A DNA stretch of 64,000 bases from contig NZ_KK211100.1 in NCBI RefSeq assembly GCF_000620305.1, positions 1,180,627-1,244,626 of the forward strand. The letters are read 5' to 3'. This stretch comes from Desulfitibacter alkalitolerans DSM 16504 (lineage in GTDB: Bacteria; Bacillota; DSM-16504; Desulfitibacterales; Desulfitibacteraceae). The translations under genes were made by a program, and so were the position numbers. Under the pieces are notes generated by a model. It did not search any database. It saw only the letters and a program-made list of their open reading frames with translations, and was not told the DNA's origin. Of this stretch, positions 46,540 through 56,196 are shown piece after piece. Numbering within the stretch: position 1 is the first letter of the stretch; each line of letters begins with the position of its first letter.

Positions 46540-47703
46540 TTAGTGCCGTGCTTTTTCCAAGATTTTTTGCAATAAAACTTTGGCGGAATTCAATCCTTCT
46601 CTTTTAATTAAATTTATCAATTTATAAGCCCAATAGTTTTTATTACAACATGAAATACATACATCCTGTTCCAAAATGCTAGGAGCCTTATATTCAGTTA
46701 GTTCAGGGAATGCTCTGCAAACATCATTAGATATCGTAGTTAGGTTAAATTGTTCTCTAACCTGTTTTAACACATTATTCTTTATTCTTAGCAAATGATT
46801 AGGATTCTGAATTAAATATGAAATAGCATTAATCCATTGATGTTTATCGTTATCTGTCAACATTCCATTTATATTATTTACTACAATTCTTTTATAGGGT
46901 TCAACATTAGAATACACTCCGGCTATTCCTAGAGCTCCATATTCTAAGAACTTATTAAAATATTTACATGCATGAAAATCTGTTTGTGGTAAAGGAGCTA
47001 GCCCAATATCCCATTTTAATGAATGCATCCTCTCTGAATATTTATCATGTAATGTTTCATACGGTAGATAAATCACTGGATAATCAACATGAAAACTAGG
47101 TTTTACTCCAAAAAACTGAAATTCAATTCTATCTGAAAATCTATCATAAATATCTTTAATAGGTGCTTCTAAAAAAGTGTCGATAAAGTATTTATGATCC
47201 AAACCTCCAGCAAATCCTATTTTAATTTTGTCTTGTATTTTATCAATATTTATATCCATATCTGCTAGTAATGCCGGTGCATCTAATTTTGATGCTTTTT
47301 GAAAAAAACATTTATATTTATCCAACAATAGTAGATTAGTTGTCCATAGTCCATCACATTGTTTCATAATAGACAAAATATTATTTTGAACTACTTTATT
47401 ACTGTAATAAATATAACTATTTGATGTTTCAGTTATATTTGGCAAATCATCATCAAGGAAATATATATTATACTTATGGAGCTTTCTACACTCTTTTGCT
47501 AAGTCGAGTTCTAAATCTTCAGAGCCTCTAATAAAAATTACAACGTCAGCAAATACAATATCACTTTTATTTACTTTTAAGCTCTCTTTGAACCTAAACT
47601 CTAATAAACCCCTTTTTTCTATTTCCTGAAGAGGTTTAATGACCCCCACTGTAGCAGATGGAATTGTACTTAAACATAACGCTAATACCCTTGTTTTTCT
47701 CAT
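46540..47703 (-). CDS. GT-B-type glycosyltransferase
   Basis: A 387-residue protein with the C-terminal Rossmann half seen as IKIGFAGGLDHKYFIDTFLE, IEFQFFGVKPSF and FLEYGALGIAGVYSNVEPYK, which resemble GT4/GT1 enzymes. The same pattern occurs in the central part of the 1212-residue protein. Donor and acceptor are unknown. The start overlaps nothing and lies 5 nt from the GNAT gene stop. Confidence 0.8.
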   Translation of the reverse strand: MRKTRVLALCLSTIPSATVGVIKPLQEIEKRGLLEFRFKESLKVNKSDIVFADVVIFIRGSEDLELDLAKECRKLHKYNIYFLDDDLPNITETSNSYIYYSNKVVQNNILSIMKQCDGLWTTNLLLLDKYKCFFQKASKLDAPALLADMDINIDKIQDKIKIGFAGGLDHKYFIDTFLEAPIKDIYDRFSDRIEFQFFGVKPSFHVDYPVIYLPYETLHDKYSERMHSLKWDIGLAPLPQTDFHACKYFNKFLEYGALGIAGVYSNVEPYKRIVVNNINGMLTDNDKHQWINAISYLIQNPNHLLRIKNNVLKQVREQFNLTTISNDVCRAFPELTEYKAPSILEQDVCISCCNKNYWAYKLINLIKREGLNSAKVLLQKILEKARH

Positions 47704-47708
47704 GTCTG

Positions 47709-48239
47709 TTACCTATTCTCTATAACCATTTTGAGAACACTTATGCTCTGTTTATCAGCAATTGACTCTTTTCTAAAACCAATTCTTTTATAAAGGTTAA
47801 TAGCCCTCTCGTTATTTGACAAGACCTCTAAGTAAACCGTAAATAACTTCAGTTCTTTAAAGGCAAAGTCACACAATAGCTCTGTAGCCCTTTTAGCATA
47901 ACCCTTTCCTTTATAACTATCATTACCAATAATCAGCCTTCCAAATTCAGCTGATAAGTTAGCAGTATCAATGTTATATAAAGAAGCTGTACCAATAGAA
48001 CAATTGTTATTCTTAACATCCTCAATTATAAAAACTAAATCATTAGTTCTTTTTAGATAGCTTTCATACCATTCCAATTGCTGTTTTACAGATATAAGAC
48101 CTTTATTGATAAACCATTTTCTATTATCTTCACAGTTTCTCCATTTTCGCAAGAACTCCAAGTCATCTCTATTAATTGTACGTAGAATTAAGTTTTCATC
48201 TTTAATAAGATATTTTTTTTTCAATACCTTCACCTTCAT
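47709..48239 (-). CDS. GNAT-family N-acetyltransferase
   Basis: A 176-residue acetyltransferase with LILRTINRDDLEFLRKWRN at the N-terminus, the acetyl-CoA loop NDSYKGKGYAKRATELLCD and NERAINLYKRIGFRKES. It resembles PseH/VioB-side sugar acetyltransferases of the GNAT type. It follows the aminotransferase gene directly (stop and start touch), so it probably acetylates the amino sugar that enzyme makes. Confidence 0.85.
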   Translation of the reverse strand: MKVKVLKKKYLIKDENLILRTINRDDLEFLRKWRNCEDNRKWFINKGLISVKQQLEWYESYLKRTNDLVFIIEDVKNNNCSIGTASLYNIDTANLSAEFGRLIIGNDSYKGKGYAKRATELLCDFAFKELKLFTVYLEVLSNNERAINLYKRIGFRKESIADKQSISVLKMVIENR

Positions 48240-49370
48240 TTATTTACTGTAATTAATAATCTTATCACTAATATAATCTACGTCTTTTTTAGTCATTTGC
48301 AGATGTAAAGGCAGAGAAAGAATTCTGCCACTTAAATAATGGGTCCGAGGACAAGTTCCATTAGCATATAGATACATCTCATACTCAGTATTATCTCTAT
48401 AGTGTACTCCAGGGTAGATTTCACTTTCATTTAATGCTAATAATAACTCGTCTCTATTGTTAACCTCAATTATATATAAGTGTCTTGAAGATTCACAGCC
48501 TTCAGATACCATAACCGGTTTTATTTTATTGCTCCAATTTGCAAAGTTTTTGTCATACCAGACAGATAATTGCCTACGATATGAATTATCTTGATCTAAA
48601 TATTTTAATTGCACAAGCCCTATTGCAGCCATAATTGAATTTCCATGATACTTATATCCTAGGTGTTCTACATCGTACTTCCATTTATAAGCTCCTTTAG
48701 AACTAGTCCTGCTGTATGTATCTTTATTTATACCCAACCAGGTTAGCTTTCGACAAAGCTCATCATTCTCAAAATCTTTAAAACATATCATTCCAGAATC
48801 TGCTGTTGGTAAGTTTTTTACTGCTTGAAAAGAATACACTACTACATCAGCTTCTTTACCTGGGATTTCCCCATTTAACCGTGTTCCAGCCATATGAGCA
48901 GCATCTAATATAAGTTTTAAACCATGCTTCTTGCACAGCTCAACTACTCTTGTATACTCACCTGTGTTTCCACCTATTCCCACATATAAAACTGCCTTAG
49001 TTTTGTCTGTAATTTTCTTTTCTATATCCTCTGGAGAAATACATAAACTATTGTCTATGTCAGCAAAAACAACTTTCAAATTTTCATAAGATATAGCATG
49101 ATTAGTTGATATAAAGGTTAAAGGAGTAGATATTATCTCATCCAAATCTCCCCACCCGTTTTTCATTTTAAGAACTTTAATTGCAATATGCAACCCAGCA
49201 GTTGCAGAATTTAAAAAATGGGCATTTGGCAATCCTGTATATTTTTTCCATTCCTCTTCAAATTGAACAGTTTTAAAACCTAATCCAGTCCAACCTTTTT
49301 CCAAGCACTCTTTAATTTCTTGCAAACACTCATCAACCCTAAAAGTAGGCACAAAAAGCTGTAATCCCAT
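48240..49370 (-). CDS. DegT/DnrJ/EryC1/StrS-family sugar aminotransferase
   Basis: A 376-residue PLP enzyme. NSATAGLHIAIKVLKMK binds the cofactor phosphate, LILDAAHMAGT holds the Asp that contacts the PLP ring nitrogen, and YSFQAVKNLPTADSGM contains the Schiff-base Lys. It transfers an amino group from Glu to a keto sugar. With RmlA/RmlB nearby, a dTDP-4-keto-6-deoxyglucose-derived amino sugar is the likely product. The sugar position (3 or 4) is not fixed by sequence. Confidence 0.88.
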   Translation of the reverse strand: MGLQLFVPTFRVDECLQEIKECLEKGWTGLGFKTVQFEEEWKKYTGLPNAHFLNSATAGLHIAIKVLKMKNGWGDLDEIISTPLTFISTNHAISYENLKVVFADIDNSLCISPEDIEKKITDKTKAVLYVGIGGNTGEYTRVVELCKKHGLKLILDAAHMAGTRLNGEIPGKEADVVVYSFQAVKNLPTADSGMICFKDFENDELCRKLTWLGINKDTYSRTSSKGAYKWKYDVEHLGYKYHGNSIMAAIGLVQLKYLDQDNSYRRQLSVWYDKNFANWSNKIKPVMVSEGCESSRHLYIIEVNNRDELLLALNESEIYPGVHYRDNTEYEMYLYANGTCPRTHYLSGRILSLPLHLQMTKKDVDYISDKIINYSK

Positions 49371-49402
49371 GTTTTTCTCTCCTTAAAAAACAATTCATTT
49401 AT

Positions 49403-50308
49403 TTATTTAACGATTTTGTTCGTTATAATTAATTCCGCAAAGACCAATTCTAATTGTTTTTCCCAATGCGGTAAGCTGATTCCAAAAACATTAAAAAGTT
49501 TAGTATTAGACAAGATAGAGTTTTTTGGCCTGGCAACATTTGATGGATAATCTTCACTTTTAATATGGTTTATTTTTACAAATCTATTGGAATGTATCAA
49601 ACAGTATTTTTTTACTATTATATTTGCAAAACCATACCAGCTTGTATACCCATCAGCAGTCATATTGTAGATACCCTTATGTTTATCAAATGAATTTAAA
49701 AGACCCTGATTGCACTGTAATACTATTTGTGCAGTAGCCTCAGCTATCATTCTACTCCAGGTAGGTGAGCCTATTTGATCATCTACGACGTTAAAAAACT
49801 CTTTATCTTTTATAAGATCTAGTATTTTTAAAAAAAAATTTTTTCCTCTTATACCATAGGCCCAGCTTGTCCGAAAGATAAAATAAGGAGCTCCGCTATT
49901 TTGGATGTTTCTTTCACCCTCAAGCTTGGTTTTTCCATAGACATTTATAGGGTTTGGTTCATCTTCTTCTGTATATGGACTGTTTTTTGTTCCATCAAAT
50001 ACATAGTCAGTTGAATAGTGTATTATACCTGCTCCGATTTTCTTTGCTTCTTCAGCAAGAATGCCTGGTGCTATACCGTTTATTGCCATGGCTAGCTCAG
50101 GCTCTTCCTCAGCTTTATCCACAGCAGTATAGGCAGCAGCATTAACAATAAGCTGAGGCTGGACCTTTCTTACTCCAGTACGAATTGCCTTTTCATCTGT
50201 AAGATCTAGATCTTCAATATCCCAGGCAGTTATTTCACCCAGAGTAGCCATGGTTCTCTGAAGCTCCCAGCCAATCTGCCCATTTTTACCTAACAATAAT
50301 ATCCTCAT
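49403..50308 (-). CDS. rfbD: dTDP-4-dehydrorhamnose reductase
   Basis: A 301-residue NADPH-dependent reductase making dTDP-L-rhamnose. It starts RILLLGKNGQIGWELQRTM. VNAAAYTAVDKAEEEPELA, IHYSTDYVFDG and NVYGKTKLEGE (catalytic Tyr-Lys) are diagnostic. It is the last enzyme of the rhamnose pathway here. Confidence 0.95.
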   Translation of the reverse strand: MRILLLGKNGQIGWELQRTMATLGEITAWDIEDLDLTDEKAIRTGVRKVQPQLIVNAAAYTAVDKAEEEPELAMAINGIAPGILAEEAKKIGAGIIHYSTDYVFDGTKNSPYTEEDEPNPINVYGKTKLEGERNIQNSGAPYFIFRTSWAYGIRGKNFFLKILDLIKDKEFFNVVDDQIGSPTWSRMIAEATAQIVLQCNQGLLNSFDKHKGIYNMTADGYTSWYGFANIIVKKYCLIHSNRFVKINHIKSEDYPSNVARPKNSILSNTKLFNVFGISLPHWEKQLELVFAELIITNKIVK

Positions 50309-50310
50309 GG

Positions 50311-50796
50311 TTAGTCCTCCATACTGAAGGGGCTGTTAGCTTCATCCTCATGGCGTATTTCATCAACTGCATCTTTCTTTCCCCAGCCCATGAAAAGCTT
50401 ATCGGGATAATTTATCACCATACCCCTGGCGGTTTTAGATACATTCTTATAACCATGGATAATCCCAGGGGGAATTATTACTGTAATTGGATTATCTTCT
50501 CCTCCATAAAGCAGCATATAGTTTCCATATGTATCACTTTTCTCTCTGTTATCCCAGAGCTTTATTTTAAAATTGCCAGGGCCTATAAAAGAGAAGATAT
50601 CAGTTTGCTCAACATGCTCATGGGGCCCCCTGCTAACACCTGGTTCTGTATATGAAACATAACTCATAATAGGATTCAAACCTTCAGGTAATTCATCCAC
50701 CCTCATGGTTTCTGTTAAATAGCCTCTTTCATCTACATGTTTAACTAGCTTTTGTATTATAACTCCGCTAATTTTATCCTTTTTCCAATTTGCCAT
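50311..50796 (-). CDS. rfbC: dTDP-4-dehydrorhamnose 3,5-epimerase-like protein
   Basis: A 161-residue cupin protein. VDERGYLTETMRVDELPEG, GVSRGPHEHVEQTD (with the catalytic His) and GIIHGYKNVS match RmlC. It is shorter than typical RmlC (about 180 residues). It lies 2 nt upstream of rfbD, so it most likely supplies that enzyme. A 3-ketoisomerase of the FdtA type is a less likely alternative. Confidence 0.85.
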   Translation of the reverse strand: MANWKKDKISGVIIQKLVKHVDERGYLTETMRVDELPEGLNPIMSYVSYTEPGVSRGPHEHVEQTDIFSFIGPGNFKIKLWDNREKSDTYGNYMLLYGGEDNPITVIIPPGIIHGYKNVSKTARGMVINYPDKLFMGWGKKDAVDEIRHEDEANSPFSMED

Positions 50797-50811
50797 TATG
50801 CTTCTCCTTAG

Positions 50812-51681
50812 TTAAGATACCTTAAACAAATTGATTAAATAGTCTTTGTAATAGCAGTTACACATGCTGCTAATAATAGCTTTCAACTGGCTCTTATCAA
50901 TAAAGCCCATCCGATATGCTATTTCTTCAATACATGCTATTTTTAGTCCTTGTCTTTTTTCTATAGTTGCAATGAAGTTTGCAGCATCCAGTAAGCTTTC
51001 AGGTGTTCCCGTATCCAGCCAGGCAGTCCCCCTGCCCAATAGCTCAACACTTAATTTGCCTTTTTTAAGATATTCAATGTTGACATCAGTTATTTCAAGT
51101 TCGCCTCTAGCTGATGGCTTTAAGTTTTTAGAAATTTCTACTACCTGGTTATCATAAAAGTACAGGCCTGGAACTGCATAATTAGATTTTGGATTCCTGG
51201 GTTTTTCCTCGATGCTTAATACCTTGCCAGCTTCATCAAAGTCTACAACACCATATCTCTCAGGGTCCTTTACCCAGTAACCAAAAACAATGGCACCATC
51301 ATTTAAATCCCCAGCTTTTCTTAGGGTGTTGGTAAGACCATGCCCATAAAAGACATTGTCCCCTAGTATAAGACAGACATTATCGTTACCTATAAATTTT
51401 TCTCCAATAATAAAGGCTTGAGCTATTCCTTCAGGCTTTTCCTGAACTTCGTAGGAAAAATTCATACCCAATCTGCTGCCATCACCCAAAACCTCTTTAT
51501 ATTTTGGTGTGTCTTCTGGAGTAGATATAATTAATACATCCTTAATTCCTGCAAACATAAGAGTTGACAGCGGATAATATATCATAGGCTTGTCATAAAC
51601 TGGCAGCAACTGCTTGGTTATAGCAATTGTACAAGGTTTTAATCTAGAGCCTGAGCCACCCGCTAAAATAATACCCTTCAT
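50812..51681 (-). CDS. rfbA: Glucose-1-phosphate thymidylyltransferase
   Basis: A 289-residue nucleotidyltransferase: [53 protein letters not shown] and [20 protein letters not shown]. It makes dTDP-glucose. The substrate is then used by rfbB directly upstream. Confidence 0.96.
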   Translation of the reverse strand: MKGIILAGGSGSRLKPCTIAITKQLLPVYDKPMIYYPLSTLMFAGIKDVLIISTPEDTPKYKEVLGDGSRLGMNFSYEVQEKPEGIAQAFIIGEKFIGNDNVCLILGDNVFYGHGLTNTLRKAGDLNDGAIVFGYWVKDPERYGVVDFDEAGKVLSIEEKPRNPKSNYAVPGLYFYDNQVVEISKNLKPSARGELEITDVNIEYLKKGKLSVELLGRGTAWLDTGTPESLLDAANFIATIEKRQGLKIACIEEIAYRMGFIDKSQLKAIISSMCNCYYKDYLINLFKVS

Positions 51682-51700
51682 TTTTATTACCAGCTCCTTT

Positions 51701-52753
51701 TTAACCGACCCTATCAGTGTAATTTAAATCCATCCATTTTTTGTATTCACCGGTTTTAATGTTTTCTATCCAATTACTATTATCCAAGTACCATCTTATG
51801 GTTTTCTTTAAACCTGTTTCAAAGGTTTCCTTGGGATACCAATTTAGTTCTCTTTGAATTTTTGAAGAATCAATGGCATATCTGAGATCATGTCCTGGTC
51901 TGTCCTTAACAAAGGTAATTAAGCTTTTAAAATCCTCAGGGCTTTTACCTGCTTCTCCAGCCAGAACCTCACATATCTTATGAACTATGTCTATGTTTGT
52001 CCATTCATTATTTCCACCAATATTGTAGGTTTCGCCAAGCTTACCCTCTTGAATAACCTTCCAAATAGCTTCGCAATGATCTGTAACATAGAGCCAATCC
52101 CGTACATTTTCCCCTGTACCATATATGGGCAGAGGTTTACCTTCTAGAGCATTTAATATCATTACTGGTATTAATTTTTCTGGGAACTGATATGGGCCAT
52201 AGTTATTTGAGCAATTTGTTATCTTTATTGGAAGTCCATATGTACGAAAATACGCCCTTGCCAGATGGTCACTAGAAGCCTTTGAAGCTGAATATGGGCT
52301 GCTGGGATCATAATTTGTTTCTTCTGTAAATAAGCCTGTTTCCCCTAATGAGCCATATACCTCATCTGTACTTACATGATGAAAAATCTTACCATTTTTA
52401 TTAATCCAGCTCTTTCTGCACGCCTCTAACAGGTTAAACGTGCCCACTATATTCGTATGTATAAATTCTGCCGGTCCTAATATACTCCTATCAACATGGC
52501 TTTCAGCTGCAAAATGAACAATTATATCAGGTGCATATTTTTCAAATACATCTATAACCTGATTATAGTCAGCAATATCGCACTTGATGAAGGTATAGTT
52601 AGACATATCTTCTATGTCTTTTAGATTTGAAAGATTAGCTGCATATGTAAGCTTATCAAGATTTATAAAGCTGTATTCCGGATATTTTGGTACTAACAAA
52701 TTCAGAAAGTTGGATCCTATAAATCCAGCACCACCAGTTACTAGAATCCTCAA
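51701..52753 (-). CDS. rfbB: dTDP-glucose 4,6-dehydratase
   Basis: A 350-residue dehydratase, first gene of the cluster. [43 protein letters not shown] and [15 protein letters not shown] contain NAD+ and catalytic residues. It makes dTDP-4-keto-6-deoxyglucose, the branch point for rhamnose and amino sugars. No clear promoter was seen upstream; a dispersed repeat lies there. Confidence 0.96.
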   Translation of the reverse strand: MRILVTGGAGFIGSNFLNLLVPKYPEYSFINLDKLTYAANLSNLKDIEDMSNYTFIKCDIADYNQVIDVFEKYAPDIIVHFAAESHVDRSILGPAEFIHTNIVGTFNLLEACRKSWINKNGKIFHHVSTDEVYGSLGETGLFTEETNYDPSSPYSASKASSDHLARAYFRTYGLPIKITNCSNNYGPYQFPEKLIPVMILNALEGKPLPIYGTGENVRDWLYVTDHCEAIWKVIQEGKLGETYNIGGNNEWTNIDIVHKICEVLAGEAGKSPEDFKSLITFVKDRPGHDLRYAIDSSKIQRELNWYPKETFETGLKKTIRWYLDNSNWIENIKTGEYKKWMDLNYTDRVG

Positions 52754-52829
52754 AAAATCTCCCCCTTCTCAAAAGCAAGCTAGAATCGTAACACACCATG
52801 ATACCCCAGGCATCTCAAATCATAAAGAA

Positions 52830-52960
52830 AACTTGGCTTTCGCCAAGACTTTTGGCGCCAGCGAAAGCCTTAGTTGCACCAATAGTTCTAGCATTTTTAA
52901 TGCGTAGAAATACCAGCCCCTTTGGGGCACTTATACTATCTACATTTTAAAGATATACTT
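52830..52960. repeat. Dispersed intergenic repeat, copy 3
   Basis: AAACTTGGCTTTCGCCA is followed by an inverted stretch (GGCTTTCGCC/GGCGCCAGCGAAAGCC), then the 33-nt identity with copy 2 at 52885-52917 including CTAGCATT-TTT-AATGC-GTAG. It ends ACTTATACTATCTAC. It lies between rfbB and the plus-strand Uma2 gene. The rest of 52754-53201 holds nothing else that I recognise. Confidence 0.75.
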
Positions 52961-53201
52961 TCTGATAGCGTAAAAAATTACAGACTATTTGTCATTTAAT
53001 GTCTGTTCTTATTTAATCTTCTATATTATTAAATGAATTCCTGCTAAAAAACAAAAAATTTAACCAACAGTTTTTCCCATTATATCCAATGTCTTAGTAG
53101 TTCCAAGCAAAAACTACTTAACAAATACTTTGTTAAGAAAAAAGGTCAACTTAGGATTCAGGTAATCTGCAGGGGGGATGTTCTTGTTTGATTTGAAATG
53201 A

Positions 53202-53242
53202 TATAATGTAGTTAGTTATTATCAGTTGATTTTAGTTGATAA
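53202..53242 (+). promoter_or_regulatory. -10 box and operator-like inverted repeat before the Uma2 gene
   Basis: TATAAT (53202-53207) is followed by TTATCA (53219-53224) and TGATAA (53237-53242), with related half-sites GTTGATTTTAGTTGATAATAG and TTATCGGGGTGATAG further on (given in pieces). A repressor binding here, possibly the HTH protein itself, would cover the start of transcription. No good -35 box was seen. Confidence 0.5.
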
Positions 53243-53274
53243 TAGTTGTATAATTATTATCGGGGTGATAGTAT

Positions 53275-54030
53275 ATGTTAAAAGGCAATGAGCTGATGAC
53301 TGCTAAAGAGCTAGCTGAAGCTTTAAACCTTTCTGCGGAAACAATCTGGAGGTACACCAGGGAAAAGAAAATCCCCTATATTGAATTGGGGGCCAGACAA
53401 TACCGCTATAATCTGGAGGAAGTGATTAGTAAGCTTGAGGGGCAGGTTGTGCAGGAGGAAAAGGCTCAGTATCTAACTGATACGTCAAAAAAATACACCT
53501 ACCAGGACTATTTAGAACTGCCGGAGGAGCCGGGTTACCGTTTTGAAATACTTGAGGGTATGCTGGTTAAAGAACCGTCACCTAATGTCATGCACCAGAG
53601 GGTCTCCCGCAGGCTCCAGCGTATCCTGGAAGATTACTTCTGGGAGCATGATCCCCAGGGGGAAGTATTTGATGCTCCCCTTGATACGACTTTTAAAGAA
53701 ATTACTGTGGTTCAGCCTGACCTGTTTTATGTTTCTGGGGAGCAAAAAGACATTATTAAAGACACCAGAGTTGACGGCCCGCCCACCCTGGTTGTGGAAA
53801 TCCTTTCTCCATCAACCAGCCGCAAGGACAGGCTTATAAAAATGCGTATCTACCAGAAGGCCGGGGTCAGATATTACTGGCTTGTAGATCCTGAAGAAAA
53901 AACCATGGAGTGCTTTGCCCTAAAAGACGGCCTCTATGCCTTGATTGCTGCAGCCTTGGAAGAGGATGTTTTAGAGCATCCAGATTTTCCAGGGTTAACC
54001 ATTAAGCTGGGGCCCCTGTGGGAAAATTAA
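53275..54030 (+). CDS. Uma2-family (DUF820) nuclease-like protein with N-terminal helix-turn-helix
   Basis: A 251-residue fusion. Residues 7-60 form an excisionase/MerR-like helix-turn-helix (MTAKELAEALNLSAETIWRY). Residues about 75-250 are Uma2: GYRFEILEGMLVKEPSP, VQPDLFYVSG, VVEILSPSTSRKDRLIK and YWLVDPEEKTMECF, which hold PD-(D/E)XK-type acidic and Lys residues. Uma2 proteins are thought to be restriction-like nucleases but mostly lack tested activity. GGGGTGAT lies 5 nt before the ATG. The fused HTH is unusual and may allow self-regulation. Confidence 0.85.
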   Translation: MLKGNELMTAKELAEALNLSAETIWRYTREKKIPYIELGARQYRYNLEEVISKLEGQVVQEEKAQYLTDTSKKYTYQDYLELPEEPGYRFEILEGMLVKEPSPNVMHQRVSRRLQRILEDYFWEHDPQGEVFDAPLDTTFKEITVVQPDLFYVSGEQKDIIKDTRVDGPPTLVVEILSPSTSRKDRLIKMRIYQKAGVRYYWLVDPEEKTMECFALKDGLYALIAAALEEDVLEHPDFPGLTIKLGPLWEN

Positions 54031-54117
54031 TCGCATAAAACATAGCGTAATAAGATCTATTAATTATACTACTTAAACTACCTTCATAGGCAAGTAAAGT
54101 TTTTGCAATTATTTCTT

Positions 54118-54299
54118 TTATAAATTATTTCTTTGTTCTTTAGTTAAGCTATCAACAATTACAAGAATATCTATATCAGAGTCAGGACTTTGATCATTTC
54201 TTGCATATGAACCATATAGGAATATCTTTATGTTGTTGCCAAGGTTTTTTCTCAAAATTGAACTTAATTCCGCCAATATTGTCTCAATATTTTTTTCAT
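54118..54299 (-). pseudogene. Truncated, frameshifted MNT-type nucleotidyltransferase
   Basis: One frame reads ETILAELSSILRKNLGNNIK and LYGSYARNDQSPDSDIDILV, the family motif, then stops early at 54118-54120 after KEQRNNL. ATG 54299 lies out of frame: an A7 run follows where A8 would join it to the motif. Both the start and the C-terminus are therefore defective. It lies next to the IS1595-type element, which may have removed upstream sequence. Confidence 0.7.
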
Positions 54300-54340
54300 T
54301 ATATAATTTTTAATGACTATCAATTTTGCTCAGGAAAACC

Positions 54341-54369
54341 TTGCCCCTCGAACTAGTGTTTGCTATAAT
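54341..54369 (+). promoter_or_regulatory. Promoter of the IS1595-family transposase
   Basis: TTGCCC and TATAAT (54364-54369) are 17 nt apart, about 35 nt upstream of the GTG start. Confidence 0.6.
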
Positions 54370-54400
54370 TAATACAAACAACAGTTCGGGAGTGGTTGTC

Positions 54401-55315
54401 GTGGCAAAACAAAACTCAATAAATTTAATGCAATTTCAAACAATATTTAGTTCAGAAGAAGCTTGTTATAATCATTTATACCAGATGAAGTGGTCTGATG
54501 GATTTAAGTGCCCAAGATGCGGGCATTCACAAGCTTACAAGATTAAAACCCGAAAGTTTCCTTTGTATGAATGTGTTGATTGTAAACATCAAACTACTGT
54601 TACTGCTGGAACAATCTTTGAAAAAACTAGAACAGACTTACGTATCTGGTTTTTGGCAATATTTTTAGTTGCTCATGACAAGCGTGGAAACTCTGCTACT
54701 TTCCTTTCAAACCAGTTAGGTATCTGCTATCAAACCGCCTGGACAATGCTTCATAAAATCAGAAAGGCTATGGGTGAACGTGATACAAATTATACTTTAG
54801 CCGGTATTGTTGAGCTTGATGATGCTTATTTTGGTTCTCCTACTAAAGGTGGTAAACGTGGTAGAGGTACAGAACAAACTCAAGTATTAGTAGGCCTATC
54901 ATTAAACTCAATAGGGCAGCCACTATATGTCAAGATGGAAATAATTCCTGACTTAAGAGGAACTACAATTAGTGATTTTGCTCAAAGAACTATTGAAGAA
55001 GGTTCTGTTATTTCCAGTGATAAGTATCGTTCATATAACGTACTAGCTGCTGATCCTAAATATGAGCATAAACCAAAGATATTTAACCCAAAAGAAGATT
55101 CCGAGCATCTTAAGTGGCTTCATACTATTATTTCAAACGCAAAAGCTTTTGTAGCAGGTACCTACCATGGACTAGGAACAAAGCATTTGCAGGCCTACTT
55201 AAACGAATTTTGTTATCGCTTTAATAGAAGAATGTTTAAAGGTGAATTATTTAATAGATTGGTAAAAGCCTGCGTTTCTGTTTCAACGATTACTTATCCT
55301 GAGCTAGTTGGATAA
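54401..55315 (+). CDS. IS1595-family transposase
   Basis: A 304-residue transposase. The N-terminal zinc ribbon shows CPRCGHSQAYK and CVDCKHQTT. The ISXO2-type DDE core shows VELDDAYFGSPTKGGKRGRG, SSDKYRSYNVL and HTIISNAKAFVAGTYHGLG. GTG 54401 with GGGAG upstream is preferred over ATG 54326, whose extra residues overlap the promoter. The frame is intact. Confidence 0.9.
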   Translation: MAKQNSINLMQFQTIFSSEEACYNHLYQMKWSDGFKCPRCGHSQAYKIKTRKFPLYECVDCKHQTTVTAGTIFEKTRTDLRIWFLAIFLVAHDKRGNSATFLSNQLGICYQTAWTMLHKIRKAMGERDTNYTLAGIVELDDAYFGSPTKGGKRGRGTEQTQVLVGLSLNSIGQPLYVKMEIIPDLRGTTISDFAQRTIEEGSVISSDKYRSYNVLAADPKYEHKPKIFNPKEDSEHLKWLHTIISNAKAFVAGTYHGLGTKHLQAYLNEFCYRFNRRMFKGELFNRLVKACVSVSTITYPELVG

Positions 55316-55354
55316 TCATTTAATTTTTTAAAAAACAACTAAAGGTGGTTGGAA

Positions 55355-56185
55355 ATGGACCTGATTTTCACTGAAGACTGTCTTAGGTATAAAGCTAAAG
55401 GGCACCCAGAAAGTCCTGAAAGGATTAAAGCTGCTTACGAGTTTTTATTTGACAAGTTTAATATCCTAACCCCGGAACTAGCAAATGAAAAGGATCTTTT
55501 ACTTGTACATGATGCCAGACTAGTAAAAATAATAAAAAGCGGCAAGTTTTATGACATAAATAGTCCAAATTACGAGAATCTATACTATTATGCTGCCCTT
55601 TCTGCAGGCGGTGCAATTAAGGCCCAGGAGGTACAAGGATTCAGTCTAATGCGCCCACCCGGACACCATGCAGGCAAAAACTTTTTGGGAGGATTTTGCT
55701 ATTTTAACAATCTAGCTGTAGCTGTAAAAAAGTCAGGTTTGAAAACACTTATTGTTGATATTGATGCACACCATGGCAATGGTACAGAAGATATTTTTTA
55801 TGGCGATAAACAAGTTGTTTTTATATCCCTGCACCACGCAGGGATATTTCCAGGCAGCGGAAATTATTCGCTTTTAAATATACTAAATTTTCCATTGGCA
55901 AGACGCTGTGGTGATAAAACATATATTAAAACCCTTGCTGAGGCCCTGGATTATGTGTCTGACGAAAATTTTGAACAGCTTGCCATTTCGGCAGGGTTTG
56001 ATGGTCACGAGAGAGATCCTTTAGCCTCTCTAGGATTGACTACTTCTGCCTATGAGAAGATTGGAAGTATGCTGACCAGACTTAATCTGCCCACCTTTGC
56101 TGTTTTGGAAGGAGGCTATGCAGTAAATGATTTAAAGCATAATATTCTAGCTTTTATTAGAGGCTTTAAATCTGGCAAAATATAA
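55355..56185 (+). CDS. Histone-deacetylase-family (AcuC-like) metal-dependent deacetylase
   Basis: A 276-residue enzyme, short for the family. Active-site motifs are SLMRPPGHHAGKNFLGGFCY, IVDIDAHHGNGTEDIFYGD and ISAGFDGHERDPLASLGLT, which supply the zinc-binding Asp and His. Bacterial members deacetylate acetyl-lysine (AcuC on acetyl-CoA synthetase) or polyamines. Substrate unknown here. AAAGGTGG lies 6 nt before ATG 55355. It is convergent with the phosphofructokinase gene. Confidence 0.9.
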   Translation: MDLIFTEDCLRYKAKGHPESPERIKAAYEFLFDKFNILTPELANEKDLLLVHDARLVKIIKSGKFYDINSPNYENLYYYAALSAGGAIKAQEVQGFSLMRPPGHHAGKNFLGGFCYFNNLAVAVKKSGLKTLIVDIDAHHGNGTEDIFYGDKQVVFISLHHAGIFPGSGNYSLLNILNFPLARRCGDKTYIKTLAEALDYVSDENFEQLAISAGFDGHERDPLASLGLTTSAYEKIGSMLTRLNLPTFAVLEGGYAVNDLKHNILAFIRGFKSGKI

Positions 56186-56196
56186 ACACTTTAATG

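Larger units (their letters stand above)
54310..55323 (+). mobile_element. IS1595-family insertion sequence, ends approximate
   Basis: A transposase gene is bracketed by TTAATGACTATC (54310-54321) and, reversed, TTAAATGATTATC (55311-55323). This may be a short terminal repeat. No clear target duplication was found, so the ends are uncertain by tens of bases. Confidence 0.55.
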
